64,000 bases of DNA from WHTK01 sp965197795 (GCA_965197795.1 OZ240228.1:1550001-1614000); one strand, 5' to 3'; shown: positions 1 to 9,601, counted from the stretch's first letter. Numbers and translations are program-made. Notes: generated from the sequence alone by a model not told the origin.

Positions 1-1555
1 GCAACTCCCGCACGAGGCTGGCTACCAGCCAGACGCCCAGGCCGGCGAACACCGCGACACCGGCAAGCTGCACCGCGCCATCGCCCTCAATAACCAGGAT
101 GGCGGCCACCGCGGTTGTCGCCGCCGCGCCAGCTGCCATGAGCCAGTGACGGCCTCTCAGCTCCAGCGCTTCGATTGCCTTGGCCAGCGCCAGTGCGCCG
201 ATCAGCGCCATCGGCAGCGCGATGTGGGTTTCCAGCCACGGCATCTTCTCGCCGGCCAGCGTCAGGCCCAGGAACATGCCGCCCAGCCAGAATAGCAACC
301 AGCGCCGTAGCGAATCGCCGCGCAGCAGCAGCCAGGCCCCGCCACCGAATGCGAGAAGCATGGGCAGGAATTCGTACAGCGGCGTCACCAGGGCGTAGTA
401 GTAGCCCGGTTGGTTGCCGCGCCTGACGTCCTGCTGGTCGAGCCAGTAATCCAGCGAGCCCCAGATCCCGCCGAAGAACCCACCTTCGCCGTTCCAGAAG
501 GCGCCGGTCCACGGTCCAGGCTGGTTCGTGAAGAACGTTGTGTAGAGAAGCACGTATGGCACGAAGAAGCACGCCTCCGCGATCAGGAATAGCTTCGGGC
601 GCCACAACAGCCCGCCGTAGGCCATCACCACCAGCAGAGCCACTACCGTAACGACCTGCAGCGTGCTTTCGCCACCGGCCGCGATGCCGTGGTTTGTCAC
701 GAAAGGCAGCAGCTGGACCGCCGCGGCGAACTGCGGCAGGGCCAGAAGTCCCATCAGCATCAGCACGTCGCCGACAGGTGGTAGCTTGGCAAATCCACGG
801 ATCCGATTGGGAAATACGGGCACGAGTGCCGCCATAATCCACGCCACCGGTGCGATCAGTAGCGTCCGCAACACAACATCTACCTTCGAGACCTGTTCGC
901 CTTCACGGCGCTTGCCGAACTCGATCGCCATCATCAGGTCGAGGAAGAGCAGGAAGATCGCCACCGTGATGAAAGTGACTTCCTTGGTGGCGAAGCTGAA
1001 CGCCAGCACAGCGGCCATGATGTAGAGATAGCGCTCCTTTTTCTCGTCGAAGTAACGCCAAATGCAGACCACGAGTGCCAGGCTCCATACGGCCATGTAG
1101 ATGTCGTTACGGAAGAAGCGGCTGAAGTAGAGCAGCGTCGGCGAGAACGTCAGCAGCACCGCGGCGATGATCACCGCCGGCATGCCGATCTGCTTGCGCA
1201 GCAGGTACGGCATGCCCACCAGAGCAGCGCCGAAGATCGCCGGAATCAATCGCGAAGTCGCGTCGGAGTCACCGAAGAAAAAGAAGCCGAGCGCCCCGGA
1301 GTGAAACAGGAACGGGCCGTGCATCAAGGGGTTGTGCTGATAGCCCTGGCCGTCGAACAGGAGCCAGGTATAACGCGCGTGCAGGCTCTCGTCGTGGTGC
1401 AGCGCCTGCGCGCCAAGGTCCCAGAAGCGCAGGACCGCTGCCAGCAGCATGAGTGCTGCGATCGCGATGAGCTCCTTGTGCACCACCACCCAATCGAGGG
1501 CGCTTTCGAGGCGCAGCGGCGCGTAGAGCCGGTTGCCTAGCGCAGTCTCAGCCAT
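1..1555 (-). CDS. TIGR03663-like membrane glycosyltransferase-family protein (3' end outside window)
   Basis: The reading frame is open from the ATG at 1555 to the window's left edge, so the C-terminus is missing. After a short cytoplasmic N-terminus come many hydrophobic segments. Near residue 50 it has the motif HHDESLHARY, followed by NPLMHGPFLFH, the hallmark of the TIGR03663/Agl23-type family related to GT39 dolichyl-phosphate-mannose transferases. It lies 21 bases behind the DUF2298 gene on the same strand. TIGR03663 and Chlor_Arch_YYY (DUF2298) proteins are known to co-occur in Chloroflexota and some archaea. A role in transferring sugar from a lipid carrier to protein or glycan is inferred from the fold; the substrate is unknown. 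Confidence 0.85.
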   Translation of the reverse strand, partial: MAETALGNRLYAPLRLESALDWVVVHKELIAIAALMLLAAVLRFWDLGAQALHHDESLHARYTWLLFDGQGYQHNPLMHGPFLFHSGALGFFFFGDSDATSRLIPAIFGAALVGMPYLLRKQIGMPAVIIAAVLLTFSPTLLYFSRFFRNDIYMAVWSLALVVCIWRYFDEKKERYLYIMAAVLAFSFATKEVTFITVAIFLLFLDLMMAIEFGKRREGEQVSKVDVVLRTLLIAPVAWIMAALVPVFPNRIRGFAKLPPVGDVLMLMGLLALPQFAAAVQLLPFVTNHGIAAGGESTLQVVTVVALLVVMAYGGLLWRPKLFLIAEACFFVPYVLLYTTFFTNQPGPWTGAFWNGEGGFFGGIWGSLDYWLDQQDVRRGNQPGYYYALVTPLYEFLPMLLAFGGGAWLLLRGDSLRRWLLFWLGGMFLGLTLAGEKMPWLETHIALPMALIGALALAKAIEALELRGRHWLMAAGAAATTAVAAILVIEGDGAVQLAGVAVFAGLGVWLVASLVREL

Positions 1556-1576
1556 CGCGACGGGGTCCGTTCATAC

Positions 1577-3949
1577 TCATCTCGACGTTTCTATCGGTTC
1601 GCTGACCGGTGTCCGGTAGATCACTGTTTCGCCGGAGCGAAACACGGTGGACAGCGCCGACTCGAACTTGAGCAGCCCTTCCGACGGGTACTGTTCCCGC
1701 TCCTGCCGGCCTATAAAGACATAAGTCACGTCATATTGTTGCAGAATCGCCAGCGCTTCTTCCAGCGAGGCCGTCTCGTACACTCGGTTAACGTCGGCCC
1801 TGCGTTGCGCTAACAGGTCCCCGTCACGGCCCCACTGCACCTCGTGGCCGGCCCAGCCCAGCACGGTCGGAATGCCCGTCCGCGCCGACACGCGGCCGGC
1901 GGCTGAATACGGGTTGCCCGCCGCCTCGATGACACGCTCGCCCAGCCCCGCCCGGCTGCGCAGGTACTCGATGCCCTGGTAGTCGTCGCCTGTTTCGGCC
2001 AGAGTGAAACGAAGTCCGTCCAGGCTGCGAGCCTGACTGCCCAGCCCTCCGGTTCGCGACAACGTCGCGCCCAGCGGATACAGCAGCCCGGCCGTGATGC
2101 ACAACGTCGCCAGGCCAACGGCGGCGCCGCGTGTCACCTGAAGACCCGTAGATGGTAGCGAGACCTGCCGCAGCAGCCACCAGGCGCTGAACCCTCCCGA
2201 CACCGCCAGCAACAGCCAAGCCTGGTAATACAGCTTGAACACGCTGTTCAACCGCGTGCCAAAGAGGTCCCGCACGAAGAAGAATTCAGCGCCCAGCACC
2301 AATAGCAACCCGACGCTGGTCGCCGCCAGTGCCGGGGTCAGCGCTGAATTATCCTCGTCCAGGGACTCCAGGCTGCGCCACAGCGCCAGCACGCTAACCA
2401 CGAGCGCGGACACAAAGAACAGTGCCGTGCCCCAGTTCCAGCCCCGTGCAGCCACCGCATCCCACAGCGATCGGTCATCGATCGCGAGCAGCAACGCCCA
2501 GAGCAGAAGCAGTCCCAGCAACGGCGCCACGCAGGCCATAATGCGCCGCGTCGTCCTCGCCGACGGGTCAATCACGACGCGGAGCAGCGGCAAAGGCAGA
2601 GCCACGGCGATCAGCGGGCCCCAAAACAACGCACTGTGCAAGGGCCGCGTCGCGCCGTCGCTTACTGCGGCCAGGCCGTCCGCTTGCGACCCGAAGCCCA
2701 GGTAGAACGGTGCGTAGAGCGCCACGGAGAGTATGGCCAGCGGCGCCACGAATCCGGCTGTATCGGACAGTCCGCGCCTCAGGTCACGACCGGTCAGGTT
2801 GCGGAGCAGTACCAGCAGCGCGACCAGGAAACCGAAGGTCGGCAGGTCCCAGGCGTTGAGAAACGCCAGGCCTCCAACCAGGATCGCGCTCAGCAATAAC
2901 AAAAGCGGCCGTCTGCGCCACGTATCGAAGCGAAGCGGTGTTTCCGACCGCCAGAACGAGAGGCCAAGTGCGAATACTGTCAGCACGTACGGTATCGCCA
3001 TCACGTGCGGGTGCAGGTCGCCTAGGATGAAGCTGAAGAACGGGAACTCGGTGATGCTGTTCGCGTCCGGCGAGATGCGCGTAGCCCGCCACCACCACCA
3101 GAAGCTCGACTGCTCGTCGGGGTACTTGATGCAGGCGACCGGCAGCAGGCAAGAATCGCTCTCCTGCGCTGCATCCAGGTTGGCGATGTCGACGCTGTTG
3201 ACCGTCGAGGCGTTCAGCGCCCCGTTGGCGACGCCAAACTCGAGCGCTCCCTCCAGGTTGCCCAGCAACGTCACGAAAACGGCCGCGGCAATTCCGACGC
3301 CGAGCGCCGTGCGCAGCGCGACGCGACGCAGCAGCAATGCGAGGTCGTATCCCAGCCCGAACGCCGCTGTGGCGGCCAGCGCCGCCGTGCTCACTAGTCC
3401 CAGATTGAAGGTCACCGAAGTCTTGACCGCAGCCAGGTTGCCGACCATCGCCTGGATCAGGAAGCCGAAGTAGTAATAGCTGACGTCGAAGCCGGCCAGC
3501 CATGGGTCTTCCGGCGGATAGAAGCGGCTGCGATCGACGGCGTTGAGGTACAGGAAATCCATCGGTTTCTCGGTGCCGGCGATCTCCGGTATGTAGGAGC
3601 GAATGTGGGTGCCCGCGAACAGTGCCACGAGGAACACTGCCTCAACCGCCAGGATCAGTCCGAAACGTGACTTGAAGGCATCGCGAATCTCCGTGCCGCG
3701 TCTTCGCCAGATCAAAATATCGATCGCGACGAGCAGCAAAAGAACCCAGACGATACTGCCGGGGCGGTTGGGCAGGATGTGTGCGGTGAGGGCGAGCCAG
3801 AACAGGTAGCCCGTGAGCAGCAGCCCCAGCGGTTTCGCGAAGGCGTACCCGGCGCCGGGCAGGCGACGGAACAGGACGAACGCGATCGGTAGGGCAACCA
3901 GCCCAAACGCTCCGAGGACCAGCCACCAGGCAAAGGTCTCGACGATCAT
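1577..3949 (-). CDS. DUF2298 (Chlor_Arch_YYY) multi-pass membrane protein
   Basis: This 790-residue protein has about 12-15 predicted hydrophobic helices. The conserved block around residues 120-165 (EIAGTEKPMDFLYLNAV, then PPEDPWLAGFDVSYYYFG) is typical of the Chlor_Arch_YYY/DUF2298 family, as is a later FFSFILGDLHPHVMAIP segment. The C-terminal soluble part (residues 640-780) includes a GWAGHEVQWGRDG segment and a Rossmann-like end. The family is thought to belong with GT-C-type glycosyltransferases, but no reaction has been proven. It starts 30 bases after ftsY ends and precedes the TIGR03663 gene, so these five genes look co-transcribed. Confidence 0.88.
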   Translation of the reverse strand: MIVETFAWWLVLGAFGLVALPIAFVLFRRLPGAGYAFAKPLGLLLTGYLFWLALTAHILPNRPGSIVWVLLLLVAIDILIWRRRGTEIRDAFKSRFGLILAVEAVFLVALFAGTHIRSYIPEIAGTEKPMDFLYLNAVDRSRFYPPEDPWLAGFDVSYYYFGFLIQAMVGNLAAVKTSVTFNLGLVSTAALAATAAFGLGYDLALLLRRVALRTALGVGIAAAVFVTLLGNLEGALEFGVANGALNASTVNSVDIANLDAAQESDSCLLPVACIKYPDEQSSFWWWWRATRISPDANSITEFPFFSFILGDLHPHVMAIPYVLTVFALGLSFWRSETPLRFDTWRRRPLLLLLSAILVGGLAFLNAWDLPTFGFLVALLVLLRNLTGRDLRRGLSDTAGFVAPLAILSVALYAPFYLGFGSQADGLAAVSDGATRPLHSALFWGPLIAVALPLPLLRVVIDPSARTTRRIMACVAPLLGLLLLWALLLAIDDRSLWDAVAARGWNWGTALFFVSALVVSVLALWRSLESLDEDNSALTPALAATSVGLLLVLGAEFFFVRDLFGTRLNSVFKLYYQAWLLLAVSGGFSAWWLLRQVSLPSTGLQVTRGAAVGLATLCITAGLLYPLGATLSRTGGLGSQARSLDGLRFTLAETGDDYQGIEYLRSRAGLGERVIEAAGNPYSAAGRVSARTGIPTVLGWAGHEVQWGRDGDLLAQRRADVNRVYETASLEEALAILQQYDVTYVFIGRQEREQYPSEGLLKFESALSTVFRSGETVIYRTPVSEPIETSR

Positions 3950-3979
3950 CAGGCTATCGTTGCCAAGCCCGCCATCTCG

Positions 3980-4936
3980 CTACTCGAACAGCGCTTCCAC
4001 GAAGGCGCGCGGGTCGAAGGGGTTGAGGTCGTCCTCCCCTTCACCGGTGCCGACGAAGCGCACAGGCAAGCCCAACTCGTCGCTGATTGCGAAGACGATG
4101 CCGCCCTTGGAAGTTCCGTCCAGCTTCGTCAGGGCGATCGCAGTCACATCCACCGCCTCAGCGAAGGCCTTTGCCTGGATCAGCGCGTTCTGTCCCGTCG
4201 TGGCGTCCAGGACCAGCAGCACCTCGTGCGGCGCGCTGGCGTCGCGGCGCTCGATGACGCGCCGCACCTTGCGCAGCTCCTCCATCAGGTTGAATTTGGT
4301 GTGCAGTCGGCCCGCCGTGTCGATAATCGCGGCCGCGGCGCCGCGGCTCTGTGCAGCGCCGATCGTGTCGAAGGCGACGGCGCTGGGGTCGGCGCCCTCC
4401 TTGTGCGCCACGACCTGCGCCCCGACCTGGTCGGCCCAACTGGTCAGCTGCTCGATTGCCGCGGCGCGGAACGTATCGCCGGCACCGACAACGACGCTAT
4501 CGCCCTCGCTGACGTAGAGGTGCGCCAGCTTGCCGATGCTGGTCGTTTTGCCGGTACCGTTGACGCCGACGACCAGGATGACGCCGGGCCGTGGGGGTGT
4601 AGCTACGTCTTCGCCCCACAGCGCACCCCTCAGCGGCACACGCTCCAGCAGCGCGATCAGCTCATCCTTCAGAATGTCGCGCACGCCTTGCGCTTCGCGG
4701 ATGTGTTCCGTTTCGACGCGGCCTTTGACGGCCTCGAGGATCTTCTCAGCGGTCTGCAAGCCGACGTCGGCGCCCAGCAGCACCTCTTCCAGCTCGTCCC
4801 ACAACTCGTCGTCGATCTTGCCGCGGTCGAGGATGCCGCCGATGCGCCCGAACCAGCTGCGCCGCGTGCGGGTCAGCGCCACCTCGGTCTTCTCTTCGAC
4901 CTGCTCCTGGGGTGCGGCGTGTCTGAACAGCGGCAA
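3980..4936 (-). CDS. ftsY: Signal recognition particle receptor FtsY
   Basis: FtsY is the SRP receptor GTPase that docks ribosome-nascent chain-SRP complexes at the membrane. The 318-residue product has a short N domain and a full G domain: G1 loop GVNGTGKT (124-131), DTAGR (206-210) and TKLDGT (270-275), with the family's closing GEGEDDLNPFDP segment. It lacks the long acidic A domain of E. coli FtsY, as is usual outside proteobacteria. It follows smc in the rnc-smc-ftsY order found in many bacteria. The partner SRP RNA is also in this window at 20.7-20.9 kb. Confidence 0.97.
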   Translation of the reverse strand: MPLFRHAAPQEQVEEKTEVALTRTRRSWFGRIGGILDRGKIDDELWDELEEVLLGADVGLQTAEKILEAVKGRVETEHIREAQGVRDILKDELIALLERVPLRGALWGEDVATPPRPGVILVVGVNGTGKTTSIGKLAHLYVSEGDSVVVGAGDTFRAAAIEQLTSWADQVGAQVVAHKEGADPSAVAFDTIGAAQSRGAAAAIIDTAGRLHTKFNLMEELRKVRRVIERRDASAPHEVLLVLDATTGQNALIQAKAFAEAVDVTAIALTKLDGTSKGGIVFAISDELGLPVRFVGTGEGEDDLNPFDPRAFVEALFE

Positions 4937-4999
4937 GCGGGGCTCCTGGCTAGCTAATGGGCTGAATCGATCTTAGCAGTCGGCGACGGTGCACCGAAG

Positions 5000-7900
5000 C
5001 TAGTTGTTCAGGTCATCCAGGCGCAGGGAGAGGATGCGCGACGTGCTGTCCGCGCCCATCGAGACGCCGTAGATCGAATCCGCCGCCTCGATCGTGCGCG
5101 GGTTGTGCGTGATCACGATGAACTGCGTCTTCTGCTCCAACGCCCGCAGCGCGTCGACGAAGCGCCCGACGTTCGTCTCGTCCAGCGCCGCGTCCACCTC
5201 GTCCAGCACGCAGATCGGCGACGGGTGCGCCTCTAGCAGCGACAGCAGCAGCGCCAGCGAAGTCAGCGCCCGCTCGCCGCCGGAGAGCATCGCCAACATG
5301 TGCACCCGCTTGCCGGGCGGCTGCGCCACGATCTCGACGCCCGTGTTCGAGAAGTCGTCCGGCTGCGTCAGGCTGAGATGCGCCCTGCCGCCGTCGAAAA
5401 ACGCCTCGAAGTAGCGCTGAAACTCCCTATCCACCACCTCGAAGGTCGTTTTCAGGCGTTCACGGATGTTCATTTCCAGCTCGTCGATCGCTTCGAGCAG
5501 CGTCTGCTCCGAGCCCTGCAGATCTTCGACCTGGCCTTGCAGGAAGTCAAAGCGCTCCTTGCTCTCGTTGTAGTCCTCCGCCGCCTCTTCGTTCACGGGA
5601 CCCATGCCGCGAATCGAGGCTCGCAGTGTGCCCACGCGTGTCCGCAGCGTGTCGGTATCGACCTCTGCGGCGCCTCTGATCGGCGGCATACGGCCCTGCT
5701 GCTCGACGATCGTGCTGCCCTCGGCCAGCAGGACGCGGTCGCCGTCGGTCCGGAAGCCCTCGCCTTCGATTGTCTCCCTCAACGCTTCGATTTCGTCCGA
5801 ATGCAGCTTCACCGCGGCTTCGGTCTCCAGCTGCGCCCGCTCCGCGTCCAGCAGCCGCGCCCGCGCCGCGTCGAGTTGCTCTCGCATGGCGTGCTCGCGG
5901 CCGGCGAGGTGCTGCAACTCGCCCTCCGCGGGCTCCATCTCGCCTTGCAAGCCTGCTAACTCCTCGCGGACCGTCGTCAGCTCCTGGCTGCCGCCGCTGC
6001 TCTGTGTCAGCTCCGCGATCTCCGCGTCGAGTGCCCGCAGTGACTCTTCCCGGCCGCCAATCCGCTGCTCGGCTCGCGAAACGCCTGCGTTGACCAGTTC
6101 GAGCTGTCGCGTCAGTGAACGTGCCTCGCCCTCCAGGTCGGCGTGCGCCGCCGCGGCCTCGGTTACCGAGTCGATACAGGCGCTGCGGCGTGGCGTTAGC
6201 TGCGCAAGCGCCTCGCGCTCCACGGCGATCGACTTCTCGAACTGCCGCACCTCGGCGCGGTAGCGCTCTATCTCCTCGGTCAGTCGCACCCGGCGGCCAG
6301 CCCAGTCCCTCTGATCGTCGCCGCGGGCCAGCTGGGCCTGCAACGCCTCCGCTTGGCTGCGTAGCAGCACCAGCTGGCCGCGGCCTTCCAGCATCTCGGT
6401 TTGCTGCCACGAACGGTCTTCGCGCAGCTCGTAGAGGTGAGGCTCGATACGCTTCAGCGCTTCGCTCGTGCTCGTCAGCCGTTCCTGCTCGCGACGCAGC
6501 GCAACCACGAGGTCGGCTTTGCGCTCCCCGGCCCGCGCCATCTCGCCGGGAATCTCCTCGAGTTCGTGCTGACGGCTGAACGACTGGCCTGCGGTCCGTG
6601 TCACGCCACCGGACAGCGATCCGTTCGGCCGCAGCATGACGCCGTCCATCGAAACTACGGAGCCTAGGCCGCGACGCAGCACTTGCTGCGCCAACGATAC
6701 CGTCTCCACCACTATGACGCGCCCGAGCAGCAAATCGACCAACGGCCGGAAGCGGTTGTCACACCGTACGAGCGCGGCCGCCACCCCGATGACGCCTTTT
6801 TCGCGCATCAAGTTCAGCGGCGGTGACGTGCGGATCGTGTCCAGCGGGTAGATGATTGCCCGGCCCGCCTCACGCTGCTTTAGCGCATCGATCGCCTGCA
6901 ATGCCAGTGGCAGGTTCTCGAACACGAGCGCCTGCACGTTCTCGGCCAGCGCGGCCTCAATGGCGCGCTCCAATCCGGGCGGCACGCGGACGATGTCCTG
7001 AACCAGCCCCACCAGGCCTTCGATGGCGTGCTGGTTGTCCTCCTCTCCCGCTTCGCTCAGCAGGAACCGCGCGCCCGAATCCGCCCCGTCCTGCGCGCTC
7101 TGCAGGCCGCGCAACATTGCCTCTCTTGCACTCAGCTGGCCGAGCTGCCCGTCGAGCTGCATCGCCTCACGCTCGAGGCGCAGGACCGCCTCTCGCGCGC
7201 TCTCCATCGCGCTGAGCAGGCCGTTGCGCTCGTCTTCCGCCTCGGCGATTTCTTCGTCCAGCCGGGTTATGCGGGCCTGGTGCTCGCCTGCAGCCTCTTC
7301 CAGGCTCTCGATGTCGGCCGCGAGTTGCTCCTGATTCATGCCTTGCTGAGAAAGCTGGCCTTGCGACCGCTCCTCGTCCTCCGCGAGGCGCGCCAAGGAC
7401 GCTTCGGTTTCCGCCACGCCGCGCTGCGCACGCTCAATGCGGTCCTCGCTCTCGGCGATGCGCCGGCGCAGCGCCGAGTACTCCTGCTCCAGTTCGTTCA
7501 TCTCCTGACGCCGCGTTTCGATCAGCGCCTTGGCCGCATCGATCTCGGGCAGGATCGATGCGCCGCGTTCCTGCGCCTGCGTCAGCGAAGCCTGCAGATC
7601 GGAGCGCTCGTCGCGTAGGGACTGCAGTTCCGTCTCAATTTCGACGCGCCGCCGCGTCTGACTCTCCAGCCGCTCACCATCGAAAGCCTGGCGCTGCTCC
7701 AGGGAGTGCACCTGGTCCGCCACGTCGCGCTGCCGCGTGCGGCGGTCGGTCAGCTCCTTCTCGCGTTCCTCGACCGCTACGCTCAGCGCCACGAGGCCCT
7801 CGCCGCAGGCCTTCACTTCGTCCTGCGTAACGACCATCTCTTGCTGCTTCTGGTCCAGCGCGGCCTGCGAGGACGTCAGCTTTTCCTGCGCCTCTTGCCA

Positions 7901-8599
7901 GAGCCGGCCGTACAACTCCCGCAGCGTCTCCTGCAATTCGGCGGCCAGGCGGCCATGCTCGGCGGCGCGGTCGGCCTGGCGCTCCAGCTGTCTCAGACGG
8001 GGCCCGATCTCCTCCAGCAGCAGGTTGACGCGCTCGAGGTTCTCGCGCGTCGCCGCCAAACGATCGCGCGCCTCGTCTAAGCGTTGACGCAGCAGGCGCA
8101 CGTCGGCAGCTTCTTCCAGCAAGCGGCGGCGCTCTTCCGGCCGCATCACCAGCACTTCTTCGACCAGCCCCTGGCCCATGAAGGCGTAGCTGTTCTGGCC
8201 CACTCGAGCGCGCATGAAGAGGTCAACGACGTCGCGCAGACGCACCTTGTTCTTGTTGATCAAGTACTCGCTCTCGCCATTGCGATAGGCGCGACGCGAG
8301 ACGACAACCTCGCCGTAGTCAACGGGTAGCCAGCCCTCCGAGTTGTCCAGCGTGATCGAAACCTCGGCCATGCCTAGGGCAGCCTTCTGGCTCGAACCGG
8401 AGAAGATCACGTCCTCCAGGCGGCGCGCGCGAACGTTGCGCGACTGCTGCTCACCCAGCACCCAGCGCAGCGACTCGGCAACGTTGCTTTTGCCCGAGCC
8501 GTTGGGCCCCACGACGGACGTGAGGCCGGGCCCGAACTCGAACAGCGTCTTGGTCGCAAAGCTCTTGAAGCCTTGCAGCTCGAGTCGCTTGAGGTACAC
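5000..8599 (-). CDS. smc: Chromosome segregation protein SMC
   Basis: This is a 1199-residue SMC ATPase, the condensin core that organises and segregates the chromosome. The Walker A motif GPNGSGKS is at residues 31-38 and the C-terminal signature LSGGERALTSLALL precedes the Walker B stretch CVLDEVDAALDE. Long coiled-coil arms rich in E, Q, R and L flank a hinge of about residues 505-665. The Q-loop region reads FMGQGLVEEVL rather than the commoner IGQG form. Four bases separate it from rnc, showing tight operon packing. The ScpA/ScpB partners are not in the window. Confidence 0.97.
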   Translation of the reverse strand: MYLKRLELQGFKSFATKTLFEFGPGLTSVVGPNGSGKSNVAESLRWVLGEQQSRNVRARRLEDVIFSGSSQKAALGMAEVSITLDNSEGWLPVDYGEVVVSRRAYRNGESEYLINKNKVRLRDVVDLFMRARVGQNSYAFMGQGLVEEVLVMRPEERRRLLEEAADVRLLRQRLDEARDRLAATRENLERVNLLLEEIGPRLRQLERQADRAAEHGRLAAELQETLRELYGRLWQEAQEKLTSSQAALDQKQQEMVVTQDEVKACGEGLVALSVAVEEREKELTDRRTRQRDVADQVHSLEQRQAFDGERLESQTRRRVEIETELQSLRDERSDLQASLTQAQERGASILPEIDAAKALIETRRQEMNELEQEYSALRRRIAESEDRIERAQRGVAETEASLARLAEDEERSQGQLSQQGMNQEQLAADIESLEEAAGEHQARITRLDEEIAEAEDERNGLLSAMESAREAVLRLEREAMQLDGQLGQLSAREAMLRGLQSAQDGADSGARFLLSEAGEEDNQHAIEGLVGLVQDIVRVPPGLERAIEAALAENVQALVFENLPLALQAIDALKQREAGRAIIYPLDTIRTSPPLNLMREKGVIGVAAALVRCDNRFRPLVDLLLGRVIVVETVSLAQQVLRRGLGSVVSMDGVMLRPNGSLSGGVTRTAGQSFSRQHELEEIPGEMARAGERKADLVVALRREQERLTSTSEALKRIEPHLYELREDRSWQQTEMLEGRGQLVLLRSQAEALQAQLARGDDQRDWAGRRVRLTEEIERYRAEVRQFEKSIAVEREALAQLTPRRSACIDSVTEAAAAHADLEGEARSLTRQLELVNAGVSRAEQRIGGREESLRALDAEIAELTQSSGGSQELTTVREELAGLQGEMEPAEGELQHLAGREHAMREQLDAARARLLDAERAQLETEAAVKLHSDEIEALRETIEGEGFRTDGDRVLLAEGSTIVEQQGRMPPIRGAAEVDTDTLRTRVGTLRASIRGMGPVNEEAAEDYNESKERFDFLQGQVEDLQGSEQTLLEAIDELEMNIRERLKTTFEVVDREFQRYFEAFFDGGRAHLSLTQPDDFSNTGVEIVAQPPGKRVHMLAMLSGGERALTSLALLLSLLEAHPSPICVLDEVDAALDETNVGRFVDALRALEQKTQFIVITHNPRTIEAADSIYGVSMGADSTSRILSLRLDDLNN

Positions 8600-8603
8600 G
8601 TCC

Positions 8604-9323
8604 TTAACCGACGCCTTTCAGCGTCGAATCCTCCGAGGCCTCCAGGTCGACAAGTGCGTTTTGTGCCGCCTCTCGTTCTGCTTCCTGCTTGCTGTGCCCG
8701 GTGCCCTGCGCCAGCGCGTTTCCCTGAACTTGAACCTCGACCGTGAACACTTTGCGGTGCTCCGGCCCCTCTTCGAACACGGTGCGATAGCTCGGTGCCC
8801 GCTGCCACTTGGCCTGCACCATCTCTTGCAGCCTCGACTTCGGATCGACGGGTGTTGGGCGTCCTTCCAGGTTGATCTCATCGCCGATCGCGTCGAAGAT
8901 GAAGCGCCGCGACTCGGTCAGGCCGCGGTCAATCGCAATCGCGCCGACGACGGCCTCGAACAGACTCGCGAGGTTTTGGGCCCGCTCGCGTCCTCCCGCA
9001 CCCTCTTCTCCGTGTCCCAGCAGCAGGAAGTCACCGAGGCCCTTAACCCGTGCGAACTGCGCCAAGCTGTCACGGCGTACCAGGTAGCCACGCCATTCGG
9101 TGAGGTCGCCTTCTTGACACTCCGGACAGTCGCGAAACAGTCGCTCCGCGACCACGTAGCTGAGCACGGCGTCGCCGAAAAACTCCAAGCGTTCGTTTGA
9201 TTCTATGTCCGGTGAAGGGTTCTCGTTGAGGTACGAGCGATGCACGAAGGCCTGGTGCAGTGTTTGCGGCTTCTTGAACTTGACGCCGATGCGCTGCTCC
9301 ACCTCCTGGACGAAGTCGATCAT
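8604..9323 (-). CDS. rnc: Ribonuclease III
   Basis: RNase III cleaves double-stranded RNA in rRNA processing and mRNA decay. The 239-residue protein has the signature NERLEFFGDAVL (residues 43-54, catalytic E47 and D51) and a C-terminal dsRNA-binding domain from about residue 155 (PKSRLQEMVQAKW to HSKQEAEREAAQNAL). The second metal-binding pair reads S120-x-x-E123, where E. coli has D114 and E117, so one acidic ligand is replaced. The start ATG is directly preceded by a strong hairpin. It is the first gene of the rnc-smc-ftsY operon. Confidence 0.96.
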   Translation of the reverse strand: MIDFVQEVEQRIGVKFKKPQTLHQAFVHRSYLNENPSPDIESNERLEFFGDAVLSYVVAERLFRDCPECQEGDLTEWRGYLVRRDSLAQFARVKGLGDFLLLGHGEEGAGGRERAQNLASLFEAVVGAIAIDRGLTESRRFIFDAIGDEINLEGRPTPVDPKSRLQEMVQAKWQRAPSYRTVFEEGPEHRKVFTVEVQVQGNALAQGTGHSKQEAEREAAQNALVDLEASEDSTLKGVG

Positions 9324-9324
9324 C

Positions 9325-9340
9325 GGCCGGCGCTCCGGCC
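9325..9340 (-). promoter_or_regulatory. Hairpin over the rnc ribosome-binding site
   Basis: On the minus strand GGCCGG-AGCG-CCGGCC forms a perfect 6-bp stem with a 4-base loop ending two bases before the rnc ATG. The only Shine-Dalgarno-like GGAG lies across the 5' arm and loop. Such a structure could limit translation or be cut by RNase III itself, as in the known E. coli rnc autoregulation; this function is inferred. Confidence 0.5.
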
Positions 9341-9533
9341 CGAGAACGAGGCAGTTTCACGGCAGGCCATGATGGACTTCCGGAGATGCATTTGGGGGAG
9401 TTTTCTGGGGGTGCTGGTCACCCGATTTCCTCCAAACAAGGGAGGGGCACCTCTCCGACATCGGTGGTAGCCTGAGGGGCATAAAGCCCCGCCCATCGGC
9501 AGGGAAGCGCCCGCCAGGCCCAAAACAGCCTCG

Positions 9534-9563
9534 ATGATAGGCGTGGCGCCAATAGAGTGTCAA
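9534..9563 (-). promoter_or_regulatory. Promoter of the rnc-smc-ftsY operon
   Basis: The minus strand carries TTGACA (9563-9558) and TATCAT (9539-9534) with an 18-base spacer, close to the sigma-70 consensus. Transcription would start near 9527, leaving an unusually long leader of about 200 bases before rnc, which contains a GGGGC..GCCCC hairpin. Confidence 0.65.
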
Positions 9564-9601
9564 GATAATCATAGTAAAACGAGTAGGCGGTATAGCAATA
9601 A

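Noticed and set aside
2733..3473. 246-codon plus-strand frame opposite the DUF2298 gene
   Set aside because: It is serine/arginine-rich shadow coding; the minus-strand protein is clearly conserved.
7028..7618. Long plus-strand frames opposite smc (also 5300-5959 and 6115-6579)
   Set aside because: They are antisense shadows of a high-GC gene: arginine-, alanine- and leucine-rich, no motifs, no ribosome sites.
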